From: Trichostrongylus colubriformis
Lineage: Eukaryota > Nematoda > Chromadorea > Rhabditida > Trichostrongylidae
Length of the DNA stretch: 64,000 nucleotides
Direction of reading: 5' to 3'
NCBI GenBank assembly: GCA_963978905.1
Contig: OZ022258.1
Span: 49,584,591 to 49,648,590, forward strand
Shown here: in pieces, positions 43,090 to 54,724 of the stretch
Layout of the letters: each line of letters starts with the position of its first letter
Position numbering within the stretch: position 1 is the first letter of the stretch
Program-made: the position numbers and the translations under genes
The notes under the pieces: model-generated
Database searches by the model: none
The model's input: only the letters and a program-made list of their open reading frames with translations
What the model was told of the DNA's origin: nothing

Positions 43090-44130
43090 CACACACACAC
43101 ACTCACTCAAGTGTTTGTATGCGGGGTGCGTCTGATGACGAGGATGTCAGTTTGCGTGGGCGGACGGATTCAATTGGAACATTTTCCTCGGCGGAGCTTT
43201 TAAGTGGTGATCTCTCTGACGTAGAACGTGGGAGTTTCAAGTCCTTATGAACTTTTTAGGCCTCGAAGTGCAACCCCTTAAAGAGCGTATGGACCCATCT
43301 CCCACTTTAAAGAGTACGAAATTTGGGTGACTTCCGGAATTTAAGCAAGAAAGTATTAAACATCGTGAAAGTGAAGGGTTCAAAACTGGAACTCCAACGG
43401 CTCAGACACGCCAAGCCTTTTCGCAGAAAATCCTTGGCTAATGCGAAGTTTGCATGAGTAATTAAGCCCATTTCAAGCTAACTGCTTCCGCCTTAACGTA
43501 ACCATGGAAGAAAGTCAGGCGATAAGGGCAATTCCAAATCAATAATATTTTAACTGCTATAGAATAGCATAATAAATACCAAGATCAAAGGAAATAGATT
43601 TTATAAACAAATTTTAGGCAGTAATGGTGATAAAAGTAGAGAAAGTATAAAATCTTAAATCTCCGTGGGGACATCATCCGGTATTGGTGAAGAGCTGCAT
43701 AAGGTGTTGGTGGTGGTAGGGATAAGTTAAGCTGCTCCAGTGAGCATTGTCTGGAAAAAGAATCTCTCGATCAGTACTTGCCCAAGCAAAACAAGCTCTT
43801 CTACCACATGGTCTTCTATCGCATCCTGAGGGAATAATTACAATCACATCCAAGTAGGGAATGCAGCACAAGCTGTTAACAAAGCCCCCGTATTTCTATA
43901 CCCATCCTTCTTTCCATAAGAGCCATAGAAACCGAGGGATGGAGTAAGTAGAAACCAGACTTGGCGATGCCGAATTCGGTTTCGACCCGTGATACTCCAT
44001 TATAAGAATCCTGCTCAGTGGGACGGCTCCACTTGATAAAAATGGCTCCCATTCGGGCGGATCGAATACGACCTTTCGCTTCATGGAGGATTCTTGACTA
44101 GTTCTCAAAGCTATTCTTTCTTTTTTTAGT
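43090..44130. other. Noncoding stretch
   Basis: Nothing recognisable; short frames only. Confidence 0.4.
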
Positions 44131-44133
44131 TTA

Positions 44134-44453
44134 GTAGCTGCTGATTATCGCCGCAGCCTGCGATGCGAAAGTTTCTACAAGAATGCTGAGTTATGGGCAA
44201 AAGCTTCGGTGTCGGGCGGGGCTCGAACCCGCACTCCATGCTTTTCGGGCAGTTCATTACAATACCGAGACCCCTTTCACCTTAGATCAGCTTCTGAGAG
44301 GTATGCTTCCATGACTTTCCATTCAGAAGCTGAGTTATGTTGTAAGGGGTATCGTAGTGCAATGGATTAGCACGTATGCCCGGAAAGCATGTAGTGCGGG
44401 TTCGAGTCCCATCTGAGACCAAAGTTTTTGCCCATAACTCGAACCTAATCACA
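44134..44453. mobile_element. Foldback element with inverted tRNA-like arms, copy 2
   Basis: Outer pair GAGTTATGGGCAAAAGCTTC (about 44188-44207) and GTTTTTGCCCATAACTC (about 44424-44441). Inside, a tRNA-like sequence runs on the minus strand (44206-44274) and another on the plus strand (44346-44420). Both have TAGTGCAATGG-type A boxes and GGGTTCGAG B boxes. A GAAGCTGAGTTATG / TCAGCTTCTGA pair closes the centre. The frames are tRNA-derived and noncoding. The architecture recurs at 52767, 57770 and in reduced form at 33531. Confidence 0.8.
44346..44420 (+). other. tRNA-derived sequence, Ser-like loop
   Basis: GGGTATCGTAGTGCAATGGA begins an acceptor-plus-D-arm-like section. ATGC-CCGGAAA-GCAT is a 4-bp stem with a 7-nt loop whose middle triplet would be GGA. 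GCGGGTTCGAGTCCCAT makes a T arm with a full B box. The acceptor strands GGGTATC and GAGACC pair imperfectly and position 33 is C, not T, so I call it a SINE-type derivative rather than a tRNA gene. Confidence 0.5.
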
Positions 44454-44494
44454 ACTATTCTACTTTTTATTTAGTCATCACTCCTTTTCATGGA

Positions 44495-44655
44495 CGACGG
44501 TAGAATGAAATAATTGAATTGATTTTGCGAAAAATGACTCAAAAATTAAAATATTTTAGTGAAGCTTTTGCCCATAACTCGAACGATGGCAGAATGAAAT
44601 AATGTAGTGATTTTCCAAAAAATGATTCAAAAATTAAAAGATTGTAGTGAAGTCT
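44495..44655 (+). repeat. Two-copy ~89-bp tandem duplication
   Basis: CGACGGTAGAATGAAATAAT (44495) and CGATGGCAGAATGAAATAAT (44584) start units sharing AAAAATGACTCAAAAATTAA-type cores. The element's GCCCATAACTCGAAC word precedes each unit, so the duplication includes the edge of the tRNA-armed foldback. Confidence 0.8.
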
Positions 44656-44659
44656 TGGT

Positions 44660-45770
44660 TTCCAATTTCGAACGGTCTTTTTTAACTCAAGATTACGTGA
44701 TTACTTGGAAAAAAATTTTCAGTTGGCCTTGCGAAAAAGTATTGGTTCAATCCGTTCTTTATGGGCTTTTAGACCGTGTGAAACATAAATCACGACATGC
44801 ATGGCAAAATCCTATATTTCATTCATATCAAATTCGAAGCGATTTTAGAGCAATGCAGAATAAAATTCCATTTCGGCACGCCATGAAACGTCAACAAGCA
44901 TTTAACAATAGCCATTAGAATTGCGAATTGTGCGCAGCCGTGCGAGCTGTTCGCTTCGTGGGAAAAGATTCTGGTTGTTACAAGGTTTAGCCCAACGGCT
45001 AAGTCTCAAAAATGAAATGCAAAGGATTAGATTGTTCTTCAAATTTTTAATGTACAAAATTAGTGCTAATTCAGAGGATTCATGAATACGTAGTTTCAGG
45101 CAACCGTTGCGGAAATTCTTCGATCAATAAGTTTCTCGCTCTTTCACAGGTTTATCTCAAAGGTTGTAGTCCCAATAATTTAGCTGAGCGCATACGGTGG
45201 ATATACACGAGAGAAACGTAAGCGTTTGCCATTAGAAACGGTGGTGCTCCTCTTTACAATGGACGTAGCACGGCCTTAAAACTGCCCCGGTACCGCCCGT
45301 GGCTTTGGCTCCGCCCCTAAACGGACGTATAGCACTTGCCTGGCTTTGCAACGAACACGGAGTGCTATGCTCTTTCTTTGAATATGGCGATATATAACAT
45401 ATATATGCTCTAATGCTTGTGATACAGTTTGTGTGCTTTTATAGGTTCCCTAGACGTTCCATGAGCCCCTGCTCTCCATCAACAATCTTTCACGAATTTC
45501 AGCGAGTTTCAATGCTTTGACGAATCCAGTGCATGAAAGAGACAATTTCCTCCAAAAAAAAACAGCTATCTTCTTTTAGCATTACTATTATCTAAAATCA
45601 TTTACTGTGAAAACCTATTAGGACAGACATTACTCTCATCTCGTACTATTATGTGATATGAAGTGCTAAAAAACACTTGCAATGCAGCTTTCTCCGTAAC
45701 ACTTCTCAGAAAAGGCAGTCTCCATAGAGTACAGACTAACGCAGACATTCCAGTCGATAAGGCTTCAATG
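44660..45770. other. Unresolved stretch
   Basis: After AATTTTCAG at 44720, 62 open codons run to TAG at 44918 (WPCEKVLVQSVLYGLLDRVK...) with smooth codon use but no family match. After TAGTTTCAG at 45100, 28 open codons follow (ATVAEILRSISF...). Either could be an exon; neither is called. Confidence 0.25.
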
Positions 45771-45774
45771 GCAC

Positions 45775-46240
45775 GTGAGTGTCGATTGGTCGGATTTTCG
45801 CTTTGCAGCGTCGCACTGGCGGCGCGGTCAGTACGAGTCGTTTGGAATTTCGCTCAAAATGCAATGGGCTGTTACCGTAAGGGACCTTCAAAGATGGCAA
45901 GTTGAAAGCTTCGGGATTCGCCTATGTTGTGGGTGTTCCACATCGTTTCCAAATCGCGCACGCGCATTTCACAAGCTGTTCCAGTTCCATGATTCTCCGA
46001 TTGGTCGAAATTTTGCGCGGCCGCCCGTGGCGAGTCGCGTCGTTTGCGGCTTTAGTTTTTGAAACAGCAGCAACAACAACAACAACACATAGGCAAAGTC
46101 GAAGCTTCCAACCTGCAATCTTTGAAGATCCTTCACGGTAACAACCCACTGCGTCTTGAGCGGAATTCCAAACGACTCCGCCAAGACGTACTGAAGCCGC
46201 CGCGAGTGCGACGTCGCAGAGCGAAAATTCGACATAAGTC
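45775..46240. mobile_element. Large foldback element (CGATTGGTC family)
   Basis: The left arm (about 45779-45930) and right arm (about 46083-46234) are imperfect inverses, including TTTTCGCTTTGCAGCGTCGC versus its mirror and CCTTCAAAGATGGCAAGTTG versus CAACCTGCAATCTTTGAAGA. The centre holds another CGATTGGTCGAAATTTTGCG unit and an (AAC)n run. Related to 16243-16455. The overlapping frames on both strands are mirror images, not genes. Confidence 0.75.
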
Positions 46241-46249
46241 TACACACTC

Positions 46250-48795
46250 GGGACTGAGAGGTTCAGGGGACAACCGAATGCTGTTTGAAAGGCATTGGAC
46301 TTGGAGACTTAGACTCCTGAATGCCCATGATGCTATCGGCTGAGACCAGTGATCGTGGAAATGGCCAAGGGAAAGTGGGCATGAGTGAGAAAGCCGAAAC
46401 TGCTGGAATATTATGACATCGCCGTCCAGATCCATCCAACACCAACAAGGCCTGTCATATCCTCACTTGCTGTAAGTGACATCATATCGACAGCTTAGCT
46501 TCCCATGACTTCTTCAAGTGCCATCAATTACGAAGTGACTTCTTTTGACGGCATACACTGGCTCTAATTGAAAGCGAATTAGAGCAGCAGGGAAGCAGGC
46601 AGCGGTATGGCAGCTCAGTTGATTCAGCCACTAACAAGGCAGTTATTGGGATTAGAATTCAGATTTCCTACCTCATATTGGATCCTTCATAGGTAGGCGG
46701 GATCCACAAGAAAACAGCGCTTGCACTAGGATGCAATCCATGGATCCTGAAGAGGTCCACTTTAGACAGACCAGGTTTGAATGAAAACGTCTCTCAGCAT
46801 GCACAAAATTGAAAGGTTGTGTTAGTTTTTCAAAAGCATTCATTTCTGAACAATGAATGATAAGAGAAGTATTTTAACGTAATTTTGTGTAATTGAGCAT
46901 TGCTTTGTCCCGAAGCCTCATGTTGATTTAAATGTGTATTGAACAATGTGAGACTTGCGAAATTCATTCCAAACGACTCAAATTGCTTCTACAAAATCGG
47001 TTGCAAAAGTATTTTTTAGCCTTATTTCACTTTGACTGTTGAATTTTGAGTTTTGAAACATTTTCGAGTCGTATTTCAGTGTGATCATAACTTTAGATTA
47101 AGTGACTAGTCGAAAGAAATTCTTAGGCGATCATGTCACAAACAGCGAATTTGGTTTCCACTTTCCACAAGCCTTCAAACGGAAATCAAATAACCAAATT
47201 CCGGTCGTTGAGGCTGCGGTAACGAACTCTCTCAATAAAAAATAAATAAAATTTAGCCATAAGACATGGAGTACTTATTGAAATTCTAGTAGTGAGAAGA
47301 TTCAAACACGTGGACTTCTTTTTATTTTCGTCAATTGTTGTCTTCTTGTACCAAAATTAGTTTCTTTCAGATGAGTGCTGCATGAGTGCTTTCAAAAGTG
47401 ACTTCTGCAGCTGACTGAATTCAATTGTTCGGGGCTGCAATTAGGTTTCGTTTGTCCCTTTATTGAAAAAAGTAAATTACATTATTCAGAATTTCATGTC
47501 GATTGTCACAAGCACAAAGTACTCTGCCAAAACATATTTCTAGCCACGAGAACTGAAATATCTCAATAAATTGTGAACAAATTCCTACCAGGCTTGCCAA
47601 ACAGAATTGTGACTTTCGCGATATGTAATGGTTTGTGTAAATTTTCAGAGAAATATGTACGACATATTGCAAAGTAGCTAATATTTAAACAAGTCCTTGG
47701 GATACGCCATGATTTCAGGTTTCACATTGAATCGCAGAGGTGTTTGTATGCCGTAGCCTGTTGTTGAGAACAGAAAAGACTACTGGGTTCAATTAAGAAG
47801 GAACGTTGCAAACCTATCAGTGGAATTCTTACTTCCTTAGCAGTACATACAGCGTATGTTCTCAGAAAAACTAATTTTTAAAACTTTCCAAAATTTTCAC
47901 TAATTATTTTTTCAAAAAGCAGTAAGGCAACACAATTGCATAACAATAAAAATAATGCGAAAAATAAGAGCTCTTAATAGGTCAGTGTACACTAGAGGAA
48001 GTCAATAGCGAGACTAGTCTGCCTTATATCTGTCACATCCCATCCCATTCCATTCACGAAAGTAATTGGTAGTTCATCCACGGCAAGACGACGATTGTAA
48101 TTGAATCGGTACGAGTCGCATTAGAAGTCCCCCGCATTGTCTATCCCAGATCCATTCTCTTGGCAATGGAAGCTCCTTCAAGATGAGATAAGGAGACAAA
48201 TGCTTGAAACGTGGCAGTGGAAAGAGGCATCGCTTCACTATACAAGGTCGTCTTCAAGGGATCTTTTACAATTTTTGGGACAAGGTAGCGTTGGTGAACT
48301 CGGATGAATAATGACGAGTAGTACCGCTATCACATCTGTAGGTCACGACTCGGACTGCGAAACAGTGCTATACTAGCTTCGAAAGTCTAGTCGCTTGATA
48401 ACTATACCATCACTTTCCCATTTTATGACATTGTCGAATGATTCCAGTGAATTGCAATAGAGTTTGAGGCTATACTACCTAACAGCTTACATAAAGCAGG
48501 CGTTCGTCCAAGCTGCAAAAAAAAAGCGACAACGCGGAAGTTTCAAAAATAAAATAAATACTAATCTCGGTTAAAATCTGAGCATTCGATATTTTTAAAG
48601 ATTATTCCAGTGTTTATAGGACATCGCACATTGACAATAATCACGGGGTCGGTCATGCTCTGGAACTATACAGTTTCCACTACCTCAAATGCTTTTGTGC
48701 TCTCTTCAAGACGTGCAGTGGGTTTCCAGAGATCCAAACGCGTCTAGATTCAGTCGAGTAGTTAATAAAACCAGGCCAGCTTTGCCAGCCTCATA
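46250..48795. other. Noncoding stretch
   Basis: No exon, transposon terminus or known repeat recognised in ~2.5 kb. Only short frames. Confidence 0.4.
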
Positions 48796-48799
48796 AGGT

Positions 48800-48828
48800 G
48801 CGACAGGCAGACAAGAGAAAAGCAGGTG

Positions 48829-48916
<88 letters not shown>

Positions 48917-49080
48917 CACAGACAGACAGACAGACAGACACACAGACAGGAGACAGACAGGCAGGCAGACAGACAGACAGAATTCAGACAGATAGACAGA
49001 AAGACCAACAAACAAACAAACAAACCATCAGATTAACTGACAGTCAAATAGACAGTCAGATAGGCAAACAAACAGAGAAG
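48800..49080. repeat. CAGA/GACA tetranucleotide microsatellite 2
   Basis: Near-perfect core at 48829-48890, degenerating to 49080. The left flank AAGGTGCGACAGGCAGACAA parallels GAGGTGCGACAGACAGATGA at 22281, so both arrays probably arose inside copies of one repeat. The long plus frame across the array is repeat translation. Confidence 0.95.
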
Positions 49081-49146
49081 AAAGTAGACAAAGAAGCAAG
49101 CAAATTGACAAGCAAGCAGGCAAACACACAAAATCATATATGCATA

Positions 49147-49581
49147 CAGTATAGGAGTACAGGATCTGCTTCAATAGTTGGATACTTGTTGGACAACGCT
49201 TACAAGGATGTCTATTCTGTCTTGAACGTAAGGCTCATCCTGAAATTCAATGTATGGCCGAAAAGCTTTTTTGGAGGCATATGTGGCGTGGAACCCGCTT
49301 CTCCTCCTTATAACAAACTTGGAATTGCTTTTGACCGATACCACTATACTGAAATAAGGCTGAAGGTGTATCCCAAAAGGTCACTCGAACTTCTTGGGTG
49401 GATTACTTCCTCTTTTAGCACCGGTGGTGGCTTGTATCTGGTTGTTGATATGCTCCTGGAATTCGTCATCATGCAACCAATAAGATTAGTTAAGCAGGAA
49501 CAAGATTTTGAAGGAAATCCATTTTTCAGCAAGAAGGACCATGCCCTTTCATGTGTCAAATGCGATGAACGTGAAGCGTAA
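49147..49581 (+). CDS. Unresolved open frame, possible exon
   Basis: Past the microsatellite, 145 codons remain open to TAA. The frame includes a Pro/Gly-rich FFGGICGVEPASPPYNKLGI section, a hydrophobic stretch STGGGLYLVVDMLLEFVIMQ that could be a membrane segment, and a charged tail with CVKC. I do not recognise a family. Minus-strand signals compete: TTGAATTTCAG / CTTGTAAGC would frame a 12-codon exon, and ATTCCAG precedes EHINNQIQATTGAKRGSNPP. Coding strand is therefore unsettled. Confidence 0.3.
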   Translation, partial: QYRSTGSASIVGYLLDNAYKDVYSVLNVRLILKFNVWPKSFFGGICGVEPASPPYNKLGIAFDRYHYTEIRLKVYPKRSLELLGWITSSFSTGGGLYLVVDMLLEFVIMQPIRLVKQEQDFEGNPFFSKKDHALSCVKCDEREA

Positions 49582-50132
49582 CGAACGCCAATCAGATGAT
49601 GTTAGCGCTTCAGTGAAGCTCAAATGCTTCGTGCTTGTCCTCGGGGGAAAGGAAAGTCGTGATTTGAAGTTTGCATCTGGGATGATCCCTCCAAGTAATT
49701 AGTTTTGATTGGCTACTCAGTCTAAAAATGAAATCCACGGTTGTTCGCAATGAATAAATTTGCAAGAAGAAGATTCCAATATCGGATTTACGGTTGCATA
49801 GCTATTATAAGAGTCAAATTAAATCAATTGAACTTCTAATTGGGATTTTCACGGTGCACTAATAGGGTGCTTGCAGGGAGCTTGGGCAGGGTGTGAGTTA
49901 CGCTTTTGTATTCCTAGCTGCAAAACATTTATGGTTTCAAAAAACTCAACTGACACCATCTTGTCATCTCCCTTGAATAATTTTATTCGCTCAAAATATT
50001 GTTTAACATAGCTCAAAAAGATTTTTAAAAATCTGCATAAGAATCTGCACGAAACTTTTTGTACTCAGTGGTTTCAGTCAAGAGGTCTCTTCTAGAATGC
50101 GCCATGTGCCCTTCAACTATTCAGAATTTCAG

Positions 50133-50222
50133 GCTCGTTTTGTTCCGTACCTCATCGTCATCACAGTTCTTGAAGAGAGACTTTACTTTTTCTTCGACGC
50201 TGAATATCACAAGAGAATATGA
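50133..50222 (+). CDS. Candidate terminal exon, 29 codons
   Basis: The AGAATTTCAG acceptor ends at 50132. The exon then reads in phase 0 ARFVPYLIVITVLEERLYFF followed by FDAEYHKRI and TGA. Codon use is even and the peptide is plausible, but the family is unknown and no upstream partner exon is proven. The 49147-49581 frame is on the same strand 550 bp upstream. Confidence 0.3.
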   Translation, partial: ARFVPYLIVITVLEERLYFFFDAEYHKRI

Positions 50223-50229
50223 CGAGATA

Positions 50230-52760
50230 TTCAGTTGGGGCTTTTTTGGACCACGCAAGTGCTCAAAGATGCCTTTGAACTCTGCTTTATTAAAAATCCA
50301 TTTGATAGAAAGTTCACTTCATTTTAGGCTCACTCACAGGAAATTAAATATGTAAGGAGGCAAAAATTGGAAAATAAATAACAACTGTCATGCCCAGAAA
50401 TGAATGACTTCGTTGTTTTTTTTTTTGTTTTTGCGTCAAAACATTTAGAGAATTCACGGAAACATCGAATTCACGGAAATCTGCATGAATCTCAAACTCA
50501 TCAAAGCGTGAATGAACGAAAATGACCGCGGAATTTTGAGCGAAAGATGTGAAAGGCATGATTCATAGTAGAGAAAATTTTAGTGACGTAGTAACGGAAA
50601 GGAAGTGAGTAACTGAATAAAATGAGGAATCAAACACACTCGCGGCATGGGTTCAAGCAAACGTTTATAATTCGGTCTAAATACGGCCTATAAATTACTG
50701 GTCGTAGAGCCAAACTGGGACGCGTTGCGCACGGGTACGATTAACTAGCCGTATTTCTCGTATATGTACCGGTTTCCACTGACTAATCAGCCTCTCTTGG
50801 AGTATTGGTGACTGGTTGCGGCTTTTGAAATGATTTTGTTAAAGACATCAACTGTATAAAAAAAAAGGGACTGTATTCACAGCTGCTTGCACTTCTCACC
50901 CGTATCTGGCTTTGGGCGAAGCCCGTGCGTGCAAATCCGGCTGTGGGTTATGGATTCGTTTGTAATGCACTTGCTTCACAGTTAATATTGACGCCAATCA
51001 ATATGGAATCACGAGAACGCACTCTGATAGGGCATGGTGCAAGAGGAGCCGATGCGGCGTCGCGTCGCGCGACTTACCACTAGGTCCGGGGTGAAAATGT
51101 AGCGTTCCTTTTAAGACACATTAAATCTGCATGACATCCTACTGTAGTATTTCTCATGTGTGCAAGGGGACAAAGATTGTAATGCTCATCAGAGCCACAG
51201 AACTTGTACGAGCTTGCAGAAGGCAGAAATAGAATTAAAAAGCTGATGAAAATCACGACTTGGAAATGAAGGAAGCTGGAATTTAAAACCTCTCAGTACA
51301 CAGACTTTGGTTAGAGATCCAGCGGAGCTCAGGGTTGCATCCTATTAGGATAGGGCACGGGAACCCAGGGACAAGCACTTAGCTGAGAAGATTGAGGAGT
51401 TCGTGGAACTATCACTCTTTCTCGTACAATCCCATTACTCTAGAAAGGACGTCGAGTGGGGTGGGGAGGAGTGGGTAACAGCTTTGAAAAAATTGTATTT
51501 GTAATTGTACTTGTATATTGTAACTGTAAAAATTTTTTAAAATAATCAGAAGATGGATTGGCACGGCATGTCTCTTCCCCATTCTCCTTTCTCTTATTCT
51601 TTCGTCTGGGCCTTAGGGAATACTATGCTACTCGAGTACTCCTTAGCCAGTAGTAGACCCTGCTTCAAGCTGAGCATAGAAACATCCCGCTCTGACTTTC
51701 TCATTCGAAGGCCACACGGATCTTAATTTGAAGGTTGGTTAGCAGCGCATCATATTACTAACCGAAGTTGCCACTACCATATCCTTGCTATCGATTATTC
51801 CTAGCAGTATCCCATAAACACAGGACTAAAGCGGTGTATTTGGAGTATTTGAAGCTGGCTGTTCCTCAACAAAGGATCGATTAAGCCAACAAAAGGCCTA
51901 CGATTAGGAAACGGAAACGTGCATACGATGCTGTGTGACTGACTGAAATCAGGTGATATTATGGGATGGTGAGGCGCTGGCGCAAGGAATAAACACAACA
52001 GACCAGGCGGCGCACATGGATGTATAAATATGTTGGAGAGAGGCTGACGTCTTCGTAAGGGAGCGAGAATGACAGCGGCGAAAACATGGGAAAGAAGAGG
52101 TTGTGCAGAGAAAGGCCAAATCTATCCATCCATCCATCTATACAGGCTGTTCCCTTGGTCCGCCCCAGATGTCCCCGCCCACATTCGCTTTTATGTCTAA
52201 TCTTTCTATTTTTATATGTAAAAAAAGAAATTTTCCCTGGCAGTACATACTTATTCCTGATAAAAGTGATTGTATGAAAATTTCATTTTGGATCGATTGA
52301 CTGGAAAAATTATTAAAATTTATTTGAAAACCGAATGGGATGAAGTCTGCGTGTCCTCCATTTCTCTATACCTCTCAGACGCAGGGCACAAGAAGACTAA
52401 TGAGATTCTGGAGCATGTATGCGAGTCGTTAGAAAATTTGTCGTAGTCGGAGGAGTCGCGCCGTTTGGCGCAGTCCTAATTGGCCATGTTATCCAGGGCC
52501 TCCTTGCCATCCTGTCCATGTCATTCGTTCTCCACCCACACACATACATCCACGTGGTCGTATAGAAAACAATGGTAGCGTGGGTCGAAACGAAAGCTCT
52601 AGGGATTATGACCAGATCATTTCCTCGTTCATGGCCCATGAAATGGGCTCTACGTAATTGGAAAACTCTTTTTTTCCAAATGTAGAAGGGATGGTGAAAT
52701 TTTGTCGTTTATTCAGGTAGGTTTTGTCTAGACTTTATTAACACCATTCTCTGTTTTTGA
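50230..52760. other. Noncoding stretch
   Basis: Short frames only. No transposon ends, tRNA-like sequences or convincing exons recognised. Confidence 0.4.
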
Positions 52761-52766
52761 ATTTTT

Positions 52767-53011
52767 GAGCTGCTGATTATCGCCTCCGACCGCAAATGTT
52801 ATTACAAGTATGCTGAGTTATGGGCAAAAGCTTCGGTGTCGGGCGGGACTCGAACCCGCACTCCATGCTTTCCGGACAATGTACTAACCCATTACACTAC
52901 CGAGACCCCTTCCCCTTAACTCACCTTCTGAATATTCTAAATGAGTGCGGGTTCGAGTGCCGTCAGAGACCGAAGCTTTTGCCCATAACTCAGTATACTT
53001 GTAACAACTGT
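52767..53011. mobile_element. Foldback element with inverted tRNA-like arms, copy 3
   Basis: ACAAGTATGCTGAGTTATGG...GCAAAAGCTTCGGTGTCGGG is mirrored by CCGAAGCTTTTGCCCATAAC...TCAGTATACTTGT. The minus-strand tRNA-like part (about 52836-52910) is the best preserved copy, with GGTAGTGTAATGGGTTAGTA and GGGTTCGAGTCCCGCC. The right arm keeps only the T-arm half, GAGTGCGGGTTCGAGTGCCG. It is the shortest copy with two recognisable arms. Confidence 0.8.
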
Positions 53012-53627
53012 TTTTTAATACGTACTGTATGGTTGTTCAACCTAAAGAGGGGGGGGGCGCATCCCATGTGTTGATTCTGCACTGGGCTTGTGGATCGAAG
53101 CTGCATGTGGTAGCAGTCATCCGAATTGGGGCCGAGGTAGCCATTGTCTATGATAGTGCTCATGTTCTGATGACATCGTTGAGCCACTTTTGCAAAATGG
53201 TTCTGACTCGAATATCGTTTGATTTGCGGGATTTCGGTACGCTGCCGCACTGTCTTACGACAATCCTCCTCCAAACTACCCAAATGGCAAGCTACTAAAC
53301 TATGTCCTTGCAGGCATTTTGAAGTGCAAACCCTGTTCTACTCATGACAATTCCATCGCCGCTCCTGAGACTACTATTTCAAAATATTGGACGACTTGCA
53401 TAGCGATTAAGTGGACCAACGACAAAGGCTTCTTCTTGCCGTCTTCGTCGTTGTGCTCGAGTCAAAGGGAATAGTATCGAATTCTGAGGACATACTATGA
53501 CAGGTTTGTTTAAATGTCTGTTATTCACATACAACAGTGAAATTTATTTATTCCTGAAATTATTTGAAATATATATTTATTTATTCCTGAAGTTACTGAT
53601 AAACTCCTTTCTTCTTATTATGGTTAA

Positions 53628-54111
53628 AGGCATATTCCAGGTTTATTGGGATATCACATCTCCTGCCGTGGATGGAGAGTTCGACCCAAGACACGTAGGC
53701 TGTACCTTTACCAAGGCGTGTGGGTCAGTTCCTGGGGCGTGCAGAGCCAAGGAATCTAGCGCAACAGCTCGGCCCCACCCATCCCAGCCGGGGGTGTGTT
53801 GCAAGTATTCCGGTGCTTAGTGTGGGGTCAGGTCACTCAGTAGTGGGTTTACTTCACGAGACGATTGCTTGACTGCCAGTTTCAAGATCTTGACTACGTA
53901 GCTAGTCTACCTATGTCAAAGATAAGAGTCGAAGAGTAAAGGCAGACCCCCGGCTGGGGTGGGCGGGGCCGAGCTGTTGCGCTGATTCTTTGGCTCTGCA
54001 CGCTCCAGGCACTGACACCCACCCATCGGTAAAGGTACGGTCTACGTGGCTTGGGTCGAACTATCCATTCACGGCAGGAATGTGATACCCCAATAATCCT
54101 GGAATATGCCT
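53628..54111. mobile_element. TTAA-flanked foldback MITE (484 bp)
   Basis: TTAA at 53624-53627 and 54112-54115 encloses AGGCATATTCCAGGTTTATT and its inverse. Arms of ~185 bp mirror each other, including AGTTCGACCCAAG and CTTGGGTCGAACT, around a ~120-bp centre. The arms contain GGCTCGGCCCCACCCA-type GC blocks. No transposase. The TTAA duplication points to piggyBac-type integration. Confidence 0.85.
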
Positions 54112-54154
54112 TTAAGTTTTGGCAGGCAATCATCACTTTTGCCGCACCTTTTAC

Positions 54155-54335
54155 ATTGTGGTTTTTGCTGACCTTTGAGTTTTTTTTATTTTGAACTTTC
54201 GCAATCTCATATCGTAGTTTGTCACTGAATTGAATGTTGCTCAGGGGTTTCCGACGTGAGCAAAACTTTGGGCTTCCTAGCGTACTCTTACCAGGGCTTG
54301 GATATACCATTACCATTTACCATTACCCCACCGAG
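54155..54335 (-). repeat. Dispersed ~180-bp repeat, reverse copy
   Basis: It is the reverse of sequence at 57215-57405. Shared words, read on the minus strand, are GGTAATGGTAAATGGTAATG, GCCCAAAGTTTTGCTCACGT and CTCAAAGGTCAGCAAAAACC. It begins ~40 bp after the TTAA element ends. Noncoding. Confidence 0.75.
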
Positions 54336-54724
54336 CTGATGTACTGACGCTAAGTGTATTCAACCTACAATGGCTGTCGCATACTGTACAGATTGTTTAT
54401 CTTTCTCGCAGGTAAACATCTCATAATGCGTTAATGGCACACTGTTTAGTAACATCAACCGCTGCTCATTTTGAATTTGGGCAATTGATGACATAATTTT
54501 CTCCTTTCACACACCTCTGACGAAGCCGCGAAGAGCCCACGCTCATTGTGAGTATTTGAATAGCAAGGCTAAGTGGCCGAGAAAATTCGATAGCCCTTTG
54601 GGAAACTTCCTGATCTCGATGAATCGGTGTCAGACGTTGTTTACCGAGCTCTCAGTGAGGATACGGGCAATCGAAGTGATGATAGTTTAACATACATAGT
54701 TTGCAAATGTCTGCATAATTTCAG

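Noticed and set aside
44346..44420. Functional tRNA gene
   Set aside because: Acceptor stem pairs poorly, C at the usual T33, and it lies inside a repeated inverted element with a mirrored twin.
45663..46448. Cluster of overlapping 60-100 codon frames on both strands
   Set aside because: Translations of the mirrored arms of the 45.8-46.2 kb foldback element.
48826..49140. Amino-terminal part of a 251-codon open frame (longest in the window)
   Set aside because: It is a translation of the CAGA microsatellite. Only the part after ~49147 is kept, as a weak candidate.
53494..53820. 107-codon plus frame with Pro/Gly-rich end
   Set aside because: The second half lies in the left arm of the TTAA foldback and is mirrored on the minus strand at 53894-54316.
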